Part shown: one piece after another, positions 1 through 6,651 of the stretch
Layout of the letters: the number at the start of each line of letters is the position of its first letter
How positions within the stretch are numbered: position 1 is the stretch's first letter
Assembly: GCA_027858355.1 (NCBI GenBank)
Contig: JAQICW010000063.1
Span: 1 to 9,543 of the forward strand
From: Desulfobacula sp.
Lineage (GTDB): Bacteria > Desulfobacterota > Desulfobacteria > Desulfobacterales > Desulfobacteraceae
DNA length: 9,543 nt
Direction of reading: 5' to 3'
Made by a program: the position numbers and the translations under genes
The notes under the pieces: generated by a model
What the model was told of the DNA's origin: nothing
What the model saw: the letters and a program-made list of their open reading frames with translations, nothing else
The model's database searches: none

Positions 1-768
1 CCCGGCACAGGCTTTCCAGAAGAATTAGGAGGCCCCAATGCCAAAGGATCTAATCTGAACATACCGCTGCCGCCTGGCACATCCACGGAAGGATATCTTT
101 ATGTCATCAGAAATTGTGTGTTGCCTGCTTTGGAAGAATTCAAACCAGATCTTATTGTCAACTCTGCCGGACAGGACAACCATTATACCGATCCTTTAAC
201 CAATATGAATTTTTCAGCCCAGGGATATGCAGAACTGACCACCCTTCTTAAACCCGATATTGCGGTTCTTGAAGGTGGGTATTCCATTGAGGGCGCCCTT
301 CCCTATGTGAATCTGGGTATTATCCTTGCCTTGGCAGGCCTTGATTATTCCGGGGTTGTTGAACCGGATTATAATCCTGAACGTCTGAAACAATCCGTCA
401 GTGTCACGGATAAAATCAAAAAAACCACGGATCTTGTTAATTCCTATTGGCATCAAAAAAATGAGTTAAGACAAAAATCGGGAGCTCCCGGAGATATTGT
501 GGTCAGACACCGGGAAATATTTTATGATACAGCCAATATCTTTGAACGACAAAAAGAACGAGTGAGAATCTGCCAGGACTGTGGCGGTTGCTTTGAAATA
601 GATTCCAGCGCCAGGCCTGGGAACCATATCCTTGCCATACATATCCCTATCAATGCATGTAAAGCCTGTATTGAAACCGGATATCAATTCTTTAACCAGG
701 CAGATAAAAACAAATTCGATATTGTTTTCCTGCAGGACAGGCCAAAAGACCTCTATGAAATAAAGTGA
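1..768 (+). CDS. Histone deacetylase-family amidohydrolase with Cys-rich tail, 5'-truncated by the window edge
   Basis: The frame is open from base 1, so the N-terminal part, including the first zinc ligands and the His-Asp relay, lies outside. The 255 visible codons show the second half of an HDAC/acetylpolyamine amidohydrolase fold: GFPEELGG near codons 4-11, NIPLPPGTS near 20-28, SAGQDNHYTDPL near 55-66 and LEGGY near 90-94. By family homology Asp at 175-177 is the third zinc ligand and Tyr at 280-282 the catalytic tyrosine. Such enzymes hydrolyse acyl groups from lysine side chains or small amines in the cytoplasm; the substrate cannot be read here. After the fold comes a linker and a tail with Cys at codons 191, 194, 197, 220 and 223 (CxxCxxC-x22-CxxC), which looks metal-binding and is not part of the usual fold. 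The TGA stop overlaps the next gene's GTG. Family confidence is high. Confidence 0.9.
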   Translation, partial: PGTGFPEELGGPNAKGSNLNIPLPPGTSTEGYLYVIRNCVLPALEEFKPDLIVNSAGQDNHYTDPLTNMNFSAQGYAELTTLLKPDIAVLEGGYSIEGALPYVNLGIILALAGLDYSGVVEPDYNPERLKQSVSVTDKIKKTTDLVNSYWHQKNELRQKSGAPGDIVVRHREIFYDTANIFERQKERVRICQDCGGCFEIDSSARPGNHILAIHIPINACKACIETGYQFFNQADKNKFDIVFLQDRPKDLYEIK

Positions 769-1679
769 CATTGGATATAAAAAACTATAGGCGCCTTGAA
801 ATCAGGTCCCTTGTGGTTCAAGCCATAAGGGATTTTTTTACCGGCAACCTTTATCTTGAAGTAGAAACTCCCATTCTTTGTCCCTGTATTATTCCAGAAG
901 CTCATATTGATCCTGTAACTTCTGAAGACCAATACCTGCAGGCTTCTCCTGAACTATGCATGAAAAGGCTTCTATCAAAAGGCTTTAATAAAATTTTTCA
1001 AATCTGTAAATGTTTCAGGAAAAATGAAAAAGGGTCACACCATTTGTCGGAACTGACTATGCTGGAATGGTATGCCAAAGATGATACATATCTTGATTTA
1101 ATGAATCAATGCCAGGGGCTGATAAAATTTATAGCAGCAAGGCTCAACCTTGAAAACCAGATAAAATACCAGGATAAAATCATCAGCTTAAACCGACCTT
1201 GGCAGAAGCTTACCGTTCAGAAGGCCTTTGACCTGTATGCAGACAAATCCTTAAGCGCCGCGCTGGCAGATCGCAGTTTTGATGAAATCATAAGCTTCCA
1301 GATAGAGCCCCTTCTTGGCAATACAAGTCCTTGTTTTCTATATGATTATCCGGCAAGTATGGCATCCTTGGCTAAACTTTTACCAGGCAATCCTGATTAT
1401 GCCCAGAGATTTGAATTTTACATAGCGGGTATTGAGCTTGCCAATGGGTTTACCGAATTGACTGATCCTGTTGAGCAAAAATTAAGATTTGAAAAAGAAA
1501 ACAGGATCCGGAGATCTCAAAAAAAAACCACAACCCCCATGCCTGATAAATTCCTGGCAGATCTTGAAAAAATGCCAGAAGCTGCAGGAATTGCATTAGG
1601 GGTTGACCGGCTTGTCATGATTTTTAGTAATGACTTATCCATTGACGATGTAGTGACTTTTACACCGGAAGATCTATAA
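765..1679 (+). CDS. epmA: EF-P beta-lysine ligase, EpmA/GenX/PoxA type
   Basis: A class II lysyl-tRNA synthetase paralogue without the N-terminal anticodon-binding domain; 304 aa against 325 in E. coli EpmA. In the family it activates (R)-beta-lysine with ATP and attaches it to a conserved lysine of elongation factor P, relieving ribosome stalling at polyproline. Visible features: LQASPELCMKRLL at 58-70; motif 2 with FRKNEKG at 84-90 followed by HH and TMLEWY at 98-103; GIELANGFTEL at 222-232; motif 3 GIALGVDRLVMI at 275-286. Ala277 matches E. coli Ala298, where true LysRS has Gly, favouring beta-lysine over tRNA-Lys charging. Motif 2 is slightly unusual (HLSEL where many have HNPEF). The GTG start lies in GTGA, overlapping the upstream stop by 4 bases with no clear Shine-Dalgarno, so translation probably depends on coupling. 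Neither efp nor epmB is in the window. Confidence 0.9.
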   Translation: MTLDIKNYRRLEIRSLVVQAIRDFFTGNLYLEVETPILCPCIIPEAHIDPVTSEDQYLQASPELCMKRLLSKGFNKIFQICKCFRKNEKGSHHLSELTMLEWYAKDDTYLDLMNQCQGLIKFIAARLNLENQIKYQDKIISLNRPWQKLTVQKAFDLYADKSLSAALADRSFDEIISFQIEPLLGNTSPCFLYDYPASMASLAKLLPGNPDYAQRFEFYIAGIELANGFTELTDPVEQKLRFEKENRIRRSQKKTTTPMPDKFLADLEKMPEAAGIALGVDRLVMIFSNDLSIDDVVTFTPEDL

Positions 1680-1688
1680 AACTTCACC

Positions 1689-2825
1689 TTACTTGCGAAA
1701 TTCTTTTCCAATAAAAAAAGACATGATGATGCACCCTATAATAAAGGACGCCAGTGAAAATAATAATTGGCTTTCAATCTGGGGAATTTCATTTATATTT
1801 GTATAAATCCTCATATTTTGGGCAATACAAATCACACCATCTTTTTTGATATATTGCTGTGCCATGATAATGCTTTTTTTAAACGGCCACAACGCATATA
1901 AAGATCCGACCATCAGTCCCATAAGAAATGCCATGGTGGCGTTATAATATCTTTTCAAAACAGCAGTAATAAGTTTTGTAAATAAAAGACCACCGATAAT
2001 AATGCCAATGACAAAACACCCTAAAAAGGCCAGGTTGTCCCCATTAAATGTACTTAATTCCGAGATGGCTGAAATAACTTCAAAATAAGCTCCCATCAGG
2101 ATCAAAACCAAAGATCCGCTTATCCCTGGAAGAACCATTGCTGAAATTGCAACTGCCCCGCAAATCAAAGCATAACCATATTCATCAAGGGTATATTTTC
2201 CTGTGAATGAAAATGCTGTAGCCTCTTGCTTTTCTTTTTCAAAATTCTGGTTTTTCAAAAATTGGTCTTCATAAATTTCTGATTTCTTTTTTATTTTTTC
2301 GTAAGGATTAACTGCATAAATCACATATATTGTACAAACAGCTCCTAAAATAACAAATAAAATCAGATAAGTTTTTTTTTCCTTCAGCATTTTCACAGGG
2401 ATGATGATCGACATCAGAATCAACCCGAAAAAAAATGCATAGGTAACGCTGAAATGATAAATAATTAGATACTTCATCACACCTGAAAGAGAAATAATGG
2501 CAACAACGGCACCCACTATTAATTTAAAAAGAAAAATAAAATCATTATTTCTTAAAAACTCAATAAAAATATTAAATGAGTCTGCTTTCTTTGCTTTAAA
2601 AACAATTTTGATGATACATGCTGAAAAATATAGGATATTGACTTTGTTAATTTTGTTCAAAATAGAGAAGACACGCTCATAAATTTTAAAAATCAAAAGG
2701 AATGTACCACCGGAAACCCCGGGGATAATGTTTGCCGTTCCCAGACAAAACCCCATAAGAAGCTCTTTGATGAACGAGGATTCTTTGATATTGTTTCTCA
2801 TCGGTTTTCTTAAGGAACTACTCAT
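1689..2825 (-). CDS. DUF368 membrane protein, polyprenyl-phosphate translocase (PopT-like) family
   Basis: A polytopic inner-membrane protein with the two signature repeats of DUF368: GTANIIPGVSGGT and, in the second half, MVLPGISGS followed by a Gly/Leu-rich helix. The pair suggests an internal duplication with inverted topology. DUF368 proteins have been reported (PopT) to return undecaprenyl phosphate across the membrane for reuse in peptidoglycan and surface polysaccharide synthesis; the role here is inferred from family. The central charged stretch (many Lys/Glu, roughly residues 175-205 of the longest frame) is probably a loop. The start is uncertain. ATG at 2825 overlaps the pcm stop (ATGAGTAG); ATG at 2834, TTG at 2843 and ATG at 2801 are in frame, and none has a good Shine-Dalgarno. 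It probably follows pcm on one transcript. At about 380 aa it is somewhat longer than many family members. The stop is 9 bases from the end of convergent epmA. Confidence 0.88.
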   Translation of the reverse strand: MSSSLRKPMRNNIKESSFIKELLMGFCLGTANIIPGVSGGTFLLIFKIYERVFSILNKINKVNILYFSACIIKIVFKAKKADSFNIFIEFLRNNDFIFLFKLIVGAVVAIISLSGVMKYLIIYHFSVTYAFFFGLILMSIIIPVKMLKEKKTYLILFVILGAVCTIYVIYAVNPYEKIKKKSEIYEDQFLKNQNFEKEKQEATAFSFTGKYTLDEYGYALICGAVAISAMVLPGISGSLVLILMGAYFEVISAISELSTFNGDNLAFLGCFVIGIIIGGLLFTKLITAVLKRYYNATMAFLMGLMVGSLYALWPFKKSIIMAQQYIKKDGVICIAQNMRIYTNINEIPQIESQLLFSLASFIIGCIIMSFFIGKEFRK

Positions 2826-3474
2826 CCCATCCATGTTGACCAATCAATTTTACAAATCTGCATGCACCGAGGTTTGTTGATTTTATACCATCTTCGGTCT
2901 TTTCAAGCCGTATCAACTCCTGGGAAAAATTATCCCCCACGGGCATTACAAGCCGTCCTCCGATTGAAAGCTGTTCAATAAGGGGTAAAGGAATCTTTTG
3001 TCCGCCGGCAGTGACGATAATGGCATCAAAAGGACCTTCCTGTTTCCACCCCTGTGTCCCGTCTGAATACCTGGTGACAATATTATGATAATTAAGTTTG
3101 TCAAAAAGCTTTCGCGTCTGTAAAAACAAGACGTTACTCCTTTCTATGGTATATACTTTATAGACAATCTGGGCCAGGACAGCTGCCTGATATCCTGATC
3201 CAGTGCCAATCTCAAGCACTCTTTCGTGGCCTTTCAGCGCAAGGCTTTGAGTCATCTCTGCAATAATATAGGGTTGGGAAATGGTCTGGCCCTCTCCAAT
3301 GGGTAAAGGGAAATCTCCATGAGCACTGTCGGCAAGGGCCTCACTGACAAATAAATGCCGGGGCACGGTACTCATTGCTGCAATAACCAAAGGATCAGTT
3401 ACCCCCCTTGAAGCAATCTGTTTTTCAACCATTTCACGACGGCGGCTGGCATATTTTTTGAGTTCATTTTTCAT
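2818..3474 (-). CDS. pcm: Protein-L-isoaspartate O-methyltransferase
   Basis: Repairs age-damaged proteins in the cytoplasm by methylating L-isoaspartyl residues with S-adenosylmethionine. From ATG 3474 the protein is 218 aa, the usual family length. Visible: N-terminal RRREMVEKQIASRG; VPRHLFV; GEGQTISQPYIIAEMT (substrate/SAM-site region); SAM motif VLEIGTGSGYQAA; the acidic end of the next strand (YTIE); YSDGTQGW and PFDAIIVTAGG; GGRLVMPVG. All key motifs are intact. I chose ATG 3474 because AAGG lies 5 bases upstream and the length fits. An in-frame ATG at 3531 would add 19 residues that do not resemble the family. The end overlaps the DUF368 start, indicating coupling. The gene diverges from the potassium-channel gene, and a candidate promoter lies at 3571-3599. 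Confidence 0.95.
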   Translation of the reverse strand: MKNELKKYASRRREMVEKQIASRGVTDPLVIAAMSTVPRHLFVSEALADSAHGDFPLPIGEGQTISQPYIIAEMTQSLALKGHERVLEIGTGSGYQAAVLAQIVYKVYTIERSNVLFLQTRKLFDKLNYHNIVTRYSDGTQGWKQEGPFDAIIVTAGGQKIPLPLIEQLSIGGRLVMPVGDNFSQELIRLEKTEDGIKSTNLGACRFVKLIGQHGWDE

Positions 3475-3514
3475 GTCCACCTTAATACCAGCAACCACTG
3501 CCCTCGTCAAGAAG

Positions 3515-3538
3515 ATACAGTCCTTTTGCATCCTGTAT
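3515..3538. repeat. Short inverted repeat ATACAG-N12-CTGTAT between pcm and the channel gene
   Basis: ATACAG at 3515-3520 and CTGTAT at 3533-3538 are perfect inverted arms with a 12-base centre. It lies in the predicted pcm leader and upstream of the channel gene, a position where an operator could act on both. Six-base arms can arise by chance and no regulator is encoded nearby, so this is only a weak operator candidate. Confidence 0.25.
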
Positions 3539-3570
3539 TCTTACCTTGATTTTTATCCTTAAAATCAGTA

Positions 3571-3599
3571 TTTATACCCATATGAACAAGCTTCAACAA
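3571..3599 (-). promoter_or_regulatory. Candidate sigma70-type promoter for pcm-DUF368
   Basis: Reading the minus strand, a -35-like TTGTTG (3599-3594) is followed after 17 bases by TATAAA (3576-3571). Only half of the -35 bases match consensus but five of six -10 bases do, and the spacing is ideal. The predicted transcript would begin about 90 bases before the pcm ATG at 3474. The -35 would lie inside the first codons of the divergent channel gene. Seen by eye only. Confidence 0.4.
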
Positions 3600-4589
3600 A
3601 TAATCAGGGCATTTTTCATGTCCGGGGTTCTTTTTTTCATCGGCGTGATCGGATATATGGTGATTGAAAAATGGAATTTCCTTGATTCAGTATATATGAC
3701 TGCCATAACCGTGACAACTGCTGGGTTTATGGAGGTTCATGAATTAAGTTCAGCCGGAAGGATATTTACCAGCATTATTCTGATCGCAGGTGTTGGCTAT
3801 TTTTTTTACATTGCCGGACTTATAATACAATCCGTAGTTGAAGGGGAAATACAATCAATTTTAGGGAGAAAAAGGTTGGATAAAAAAATCAGTAAATTGA
3901 AAAACCATTATATTGTCTGTGGATACGGCCGTATTGGAAGAGTATTGTCTCAGCTGATAAAAGAAGAGACAAATGATATTGTTATAGTTGAAAAAGGTGA
4001 AGGTCTTGTTGACTTATTGGAAAAAGATAAAATGCACTATCTTAAAGGGGATGCGTCTGATGAAGAGATCCTTGAAAAAGCCGGCATTAAAAAAGCGTCA
4101 TTTCTGATTGCTGCACTTGGAACGGATACTGCCAATGTTTTCCTTGTATTAACTGCAAGGCAGCTAAACCCTGATATTTATATTATGGCCCGGGCCAGTG
4201 GTACTGATGTTAAGAATAAACTTATGATTGCCGGGGCCAATCGGGTTGAATCTCCCTATGATACCGGTGCTATATCCATGGGGTTAAAGTTGTTAAGACC
4301 CAGTGTCAGCAGCTTTCTTGATATAGCGCTATCCAGGAAAAGTGAAGCCATTCAAATTGAAGAGCTTTTTGTGCCAAAAAGCTCCAAGTATACCAATGTT
4401 GTTCATAAAGATTCCGGAATCCGACAGGATTTCAATCTCATTATTATATCCATAAAAAAAACTTCCGGAGAAATGCTTTTTAATCCCCATTTTGAGACCT
4501 TGATTGAACCAGGAGATACTGTCATTGTTATGGGGAAAACGCCAGACTTAAAGAAATTCGCAAAAGCCATCAATCCTGAGGAAAATTAA
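3582..4589 (+). CDS. Two-helix potassium-channel-like protein with TrkA/RCK domain and atypical filter
   Basis: From ATG 3582 the protein is 335 aa. Layout: first membrane helix about residues 11-28; pore region; second helix about 60-88; Rossmann-type TrkA_N/RCK domain starting HYIVCGYGRIGR with an acidic residue ending the second strand (VIVEKG), as in nucleotide-binding RCK domains; then GDASDEEIL and a TrkA_C-like region from about residue 255. The family forms tetrameric inner-membrane K+ channels gated by ligands at the RCK ring. The filter (bases 3714-3737) reads TTAGFMEV where relatives usually have TTVGYGD or TTVGFGEV: Val is replaced by Ala and the second filter Gly by Met, so K+ selectivity is doubtful. 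A TTG at 3546 in the same frame would add 12 residues. No strong Shine-Dalgarno precedes ATG 3582. It ends 5 bases from the convergent cyclo-ligase-like gene. Confidence 0.87.
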   Translation: MNKLQQIIRAFFMSGVLFFIGVIGYMVIEKWNFLDSVYMTAITVTTAGFMEVHELSSAGRIFTSIILIAGVGYFFYIAGLIIQSVVEGEIQSILGRKRLDKKISKLKNHYIVCGYGRIGRVLSQLIKEETNDIVIVEKGEGLVDLLEKDKMHYLKGDASDEEILEKAGIKKASFLIAALGTDTANVFLVLTARQLNPDIYIMARASGTDVKNKLMIAGANRVESPYDTGAISMGLKLLRPSVSSFLDIALSRKSEAIQIEELFVPKSSKYTNVVHKDSGIRQDFNLIIISIKKTSGEMLFNPHFETLIEPGDTVIVMGKTPDLKKFAKAINPEEN

Positions 4590-4594
4590 AATGA

Positions 4595-5182
4595 CTATAT
4601 TTTATAAATTATCCGTTTATCAGTAATAATAATATCAACTGTAAATTTTCTTGATTCCATCTGGATCTGATCAACAATCTGTTCCTCATAGGCAAGGGAT
4701 ACTTTTCTGCATGTTTCAGGCAGTTTTGTTATCAGCTTAGTATAAAAATTATTACCAAACCCTATTCTTCCACCTTTATCATCAAATGCAAGCCCCGGGA
4801 TAATGGCAATGTCAATATCTTCCAATGGTATCTTTTTGCATTTTTCAATATCCGGTTCAAGGATATCGTTGGCGCTGGTGACAAGATCTTTGTCATAATT
4901 ATTGATTTTATAAAGGTTGATGGCATTTTTTGCATAGGCAAAGACGGGCAGGGCAATTCCCTTTTCTATCTGCAATGCTTTTTTAATAATTCTTTCTGTG
5001 GGAATTTCATTAGAGATTGGCGAATACAAAAAAACCAGCTGTGCTTCAATGAAGTTTGCAAACTCAAAAAGCTTATCTTCAATCTTTTTATATTTCTCAA
5101 AAAGCTCTTCTTTTGCAAAATTCTCCAACCGATTTGCCACCAGTGTCAAATTATTTATTTTCCCATTCTTTATTTCATCCAT
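4595..5182 (-). CDS. Divergent 5-formyltetrahydrofolate cyclo-ligase-like protein
   Basis: A 195-aa cytoplasmic protein of the MTHFS/YgfA fold. Canonical members convert 5-formyl-THF to 5,10-methenyl-THF with ATP, recovering a dead-end folate. Recognisable blocks: YSPISNEIPTERIIKKAL at 53-70, LPVFAY at 78-83, IDIAIIPGLAFDDKGGRIGFG at 123-143, and VDIIITDKRII at 182-192. Several positions usually conserved have changed: the glycine-rich loop RLGYGGGYYD is RIGFGNNFYT (139-148), the later LPxExHD is IQMESRK (173-179), and the N-terminal K..LR nucleotide-contact motif is not clear. Family membership is well supported, but activity is uncertain; it may be a weak, altered or structural relative. 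ATG 5182 is preceded by AAGGGA with 8-base spacing. It diverges from serS. Length is normal for the family and there is no frameshift. Confidence 0.82.
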   Translation of the reverse strand: MDEIKNGKINNLTLVANRLENFAKEELFEKYKKIEDKLFEFANFIEAQLVFLYSPISNEIPTERIIKKALQIEKGIALPVFAYAKNAINLYKINNYDKDLVTSANDILEPDIEKCKKIPLEDIDIAIIPGLAFDDKGGRIGFGNNFYTKLITKLPETCRKVSLAYEEQIVDQIQMESRKFTVDIIITDKRIIYKI

Positions 5183-5190
5183 CTATTTTG

Positions 5191-5196
5191 TCCCTT
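5191..5196 (-). promoter_or_regulatory. Ribosome binding site of the cyclo-ligase-like gene
   Basis: Minus-strand AAGGGA lies 8 bases before the ATG at 5182 and fixes that start. Confidence 0.65.
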
Positions 5197-5221
5197 ATAT
5201 TACAAAAAAAGTTTTTAGAAA

Positions 5222-5249
5222 ATATTATACACCTTTGCCAGATTGTCAA
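5222..5249 (-). promoter_or_regulatory. Candidate sigma70 promoter for the cyclo-ligase-like gene
   Basis: The minus strand carries a perfect -35 TTGACA (5249-5244). Two overlapping -10 candidates follow: TAATAT (5227-5222) after 16 bases, or perfect TATAAT (5229-5224) after only 14. Transcription would start near 5215, giving a leader of about 30 bases that contains the AAGGGA ribosome site. This is the strongest promoter-like sequence in the window. Confidence 0.6.
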
Positions 5250-5300
5250 CCTGCAATAATCATTGACTGTTTGCACACCTCGTGGTATCAGGTTACAATT
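5242..5300. repeat. Imperfect inverted repeat spanning both divergent promoters
   Basis: ATTGTCAACCTG (5242-5253) and CAGGTTACAATT (5289-5300) are inverted copies of one word, differing by a single-base bulge, with 35 bases between. The left arm contains the minus-strand -35 and the right arm contains the plus-strand -10. This placement would suit a shared regulator, but part of the similarity may only reflect promoter-like composition. Confidence 0.4.
5271..5299 (+). promoter_or_regulatory. Candidate sigma70 promoter for serS-thrC
   Basis: Plus-strand TTGCAC (5271-5276) and TACAAT (5294-5299) are separated by 17 bases; the -10 matches five of six consensus bases and the -35 three of six. 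The leader would run about 55 bases to the serS ATG. An upstream TTGACT (5263-5268) with TATCAG (5286-5291), also at 17-base spacing, is an alternative. Confidence 0.5.
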
Positions 5301-5361
5301 GTCGAAGAATCTTTTAAAATAAGAACTTAAAGCGTTGTGGAAGGGGTAAAATAACAAAAAA

Positions 5362-6651
5362 ATGCTGGATTTAAAATATATAAAAAACAATCTGAAAGCT
5401 GTTAAAAACGGCATGGAAAAAAGAAGGGCTAAAATAGACTTTGCCTTGCTTTTAAAGAATGATGAAAAAAGAAAAACCCTGCTTTTGGAAATAGAAACAC
5501 TCAGACATAAAAGGAATGTCGTTTCCGATGATATCGCAAAAATGAAAAAAGCAGGGGAGAACGCCACCTCTTTTATTGAACAAATGAGAGCCGTTTCTGA
5601 AACAATAAAAAAACTGGATAAAGAGCTTTCAACAATAGAAGAAACCATACATAGTTTTCTTATTTCTCTGCCGAATATTCCCCATGAAGATGTCCCTGTT
5701 GGTAAAGATGATACTGAAAACAGGCTTGAGAAAACCCATGGCAAACCAAAGAAATTTAATTTTAAAGTAAAGCCCCATTGGGAAATTGGTGAAGACTTGG
5801 GTATTCTTGATTTTACAAGGGCGGCAAAACTGGCAGGAGCTAGATTTCCCCTCTATCTTGGAAATGGCGCCAGGCTTGAAAGAGCACTCATCAATTTTAT
5901 GCTGGACACCCATATTTCTCACCATGGCTACACTGAGACCCTGCCTCCCTTTATTGTGAACAAAGCCACCATGACCGGAACCGGCCAATTGCCCACGTTT
6001 GAAGAAGATCTTTTTAAGCTTGAAGGGTTGGATTACTACTTGATACCCACGTCTGAAGTCCCCATGACCAATATTTACGCCAATGAAATTATTGATGAAT
6101 CAATGCTTCCCTGCAAGTTTACAGCTTATACTCCCTGTTTCAGGTCCGAGGCCGGCTCATACGGCAGGGACACCAAAGGTTTAATTCGACAGCACCAGTT
6201 CAACAAGGTGGAACTGGTAAAATTGACAACACCGGAAACCTCATTTGATGAGCTTGCATCTCTGCTTTCCAATGCTGAAAAGATCCTTCAGCTTCTTGAG
6301 CTGCCCTACCGTGTTGTCACGCTTTGCACCGGAGATTTGGGTTTTTCAGCAACAAAAACCTATGATATTGAAGTCTGGATGCCTGGCCAGGATGATGGTG
6401 GTCTATACAGAGAAATCTCCTCCTGTAGTAATTGTCTGGATTTCCAGGCCAGGCGGGCAGGCATACGATTTCGAAGAAAGGATACAAAAAAACCTGAGTA
6501 TGTGCATACCTTAAATGGTTCAGGACTGGCTGTAGGAAGGACATTTGCAGCCATATTAGAGAACTGTCAGCAGGCTGACGGATCCATTGTTATTCCTGAT
6601 GTATTGGTGTCCTACATGGGCGGCCAAAAGGTGATTCATCATGATGCTTGA
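5362..6651 (+). CDS. serS: Seryl-tRNA synthetase
   Basis: A class II aminoacyl-tRNA synthetase that charges tRNA-Ser (and tRNA-Sec where present) with serine in the cytoplasm. It is full length: 429 aa against 430 in E. coli. Residues 1-110 are Lys/Glu-rich and form the family's long helical arm that grips the tRNA. The catalytic domain shows PTSEVPMTN at 229-237, motif 2 [15 protein letters not shown] at 259-273 followed by [27 protein letters not shown] at 351-365, and motif 3 [13 protein letters not shown] at 382-394; all expected binding residues appear present. ATG 5362 begins MLDLKYIK, the normal family start. The nearest purine-rich ribosome site (GGAAGGGG, 5339-5346) ends 15 bases before the ATG, which is unusually far. 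Its last 11 bases overlap thrC. Confidence 0.97.
   Translation: MLDLKYIKNNLKAVKNGMEKRRAKIDFALLLKNDEKRKTLLLEIETLRHKRNVVSDDIAKMKKAGENATSFIEQMRAVSETIKKLDKELSTIEETIHSFLISLPNIPHEDVPVGKDDTENRLEKTHGKPKKFNFKVKPHWEIGEDLGILDFTRAAKLAGARFPLYLGNGARLERALINFMLDTHISHHGYTETLPPFIVNKATMTGTGQLPTFEEDLFKLEGLDYYLIPTSEVPMTNIYANEIIDESMLPCKFTAYTPCFRSEAGSYGRDTKGLIRQHQFNKVELVKLTTPETSFDELASLLSNAEKILQLLELPYRVVTLCTGDLGFSATKTYDIEVWMPGQDDGGLYREISSCSNCLDFQARRAGIRFRRKDTKKPEYVHTLNGSGLAVGRTFAAILENCQQADGSIVIPDVLVSYMGGQKVIHHDA
6628..6633 (+). promoter_or_regulatory. thrC ribosome binding site inside serS
   Basis: AAGGTG lies 7 bases before ATG 6641 within the last codons of serS. It supports the overlapping start over the adjacent in-frame ATG at 6644. 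Confidence 0.55.

Noticed and set aside
765..1679. Reading this gene as a true lysyl-tRNA synthetase
   Set aside because: It lacks the N-terminal anticodon-binding domain and has Ala rather than Gly in the GxALGVDR motif, as in EpmA.
3482..3510. Minus-strand TTGACG-17-TATTAA, a good-looking promoter just before the pcm ATG
   Set aside because: Its start point would fall on or next to the ATG at 3474 and exclude the AAGG ribosome site, so it is less likely than the promoter at 3571-3599.
3515..3538. ATACAG-N12-CTGTAT as a possible LexA/SOS box
   Set aside because: LexA boxes have CTGT first and ACAG second with about 8 bases between; here the arms are in the opposite order and the spacing is wrong.
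5183..5361. Possible 6S RNA, since that RNA often neighbours the cyclo-ligase gene in gammaproteobacteria
   Set aside because: The interval holds two divergent promoters and shows no long near-complementary arms with a central bubble, so no 6S-like fold is evident.
5175..5744. A 189-codon open frame on the minus strand across the serS start
   Set aside because: It lies antisense to strongly conserved serS codons, is Ser/Phe-rich as expected from Lys/Glu-rich coding on the other strand, and resembles no family.
5629..5988. A 119-codon minus-strand open frame inside serS
   Set aside because: It is antisense to the conserved catalytic domain, has no ribosome site and no recognisable features.
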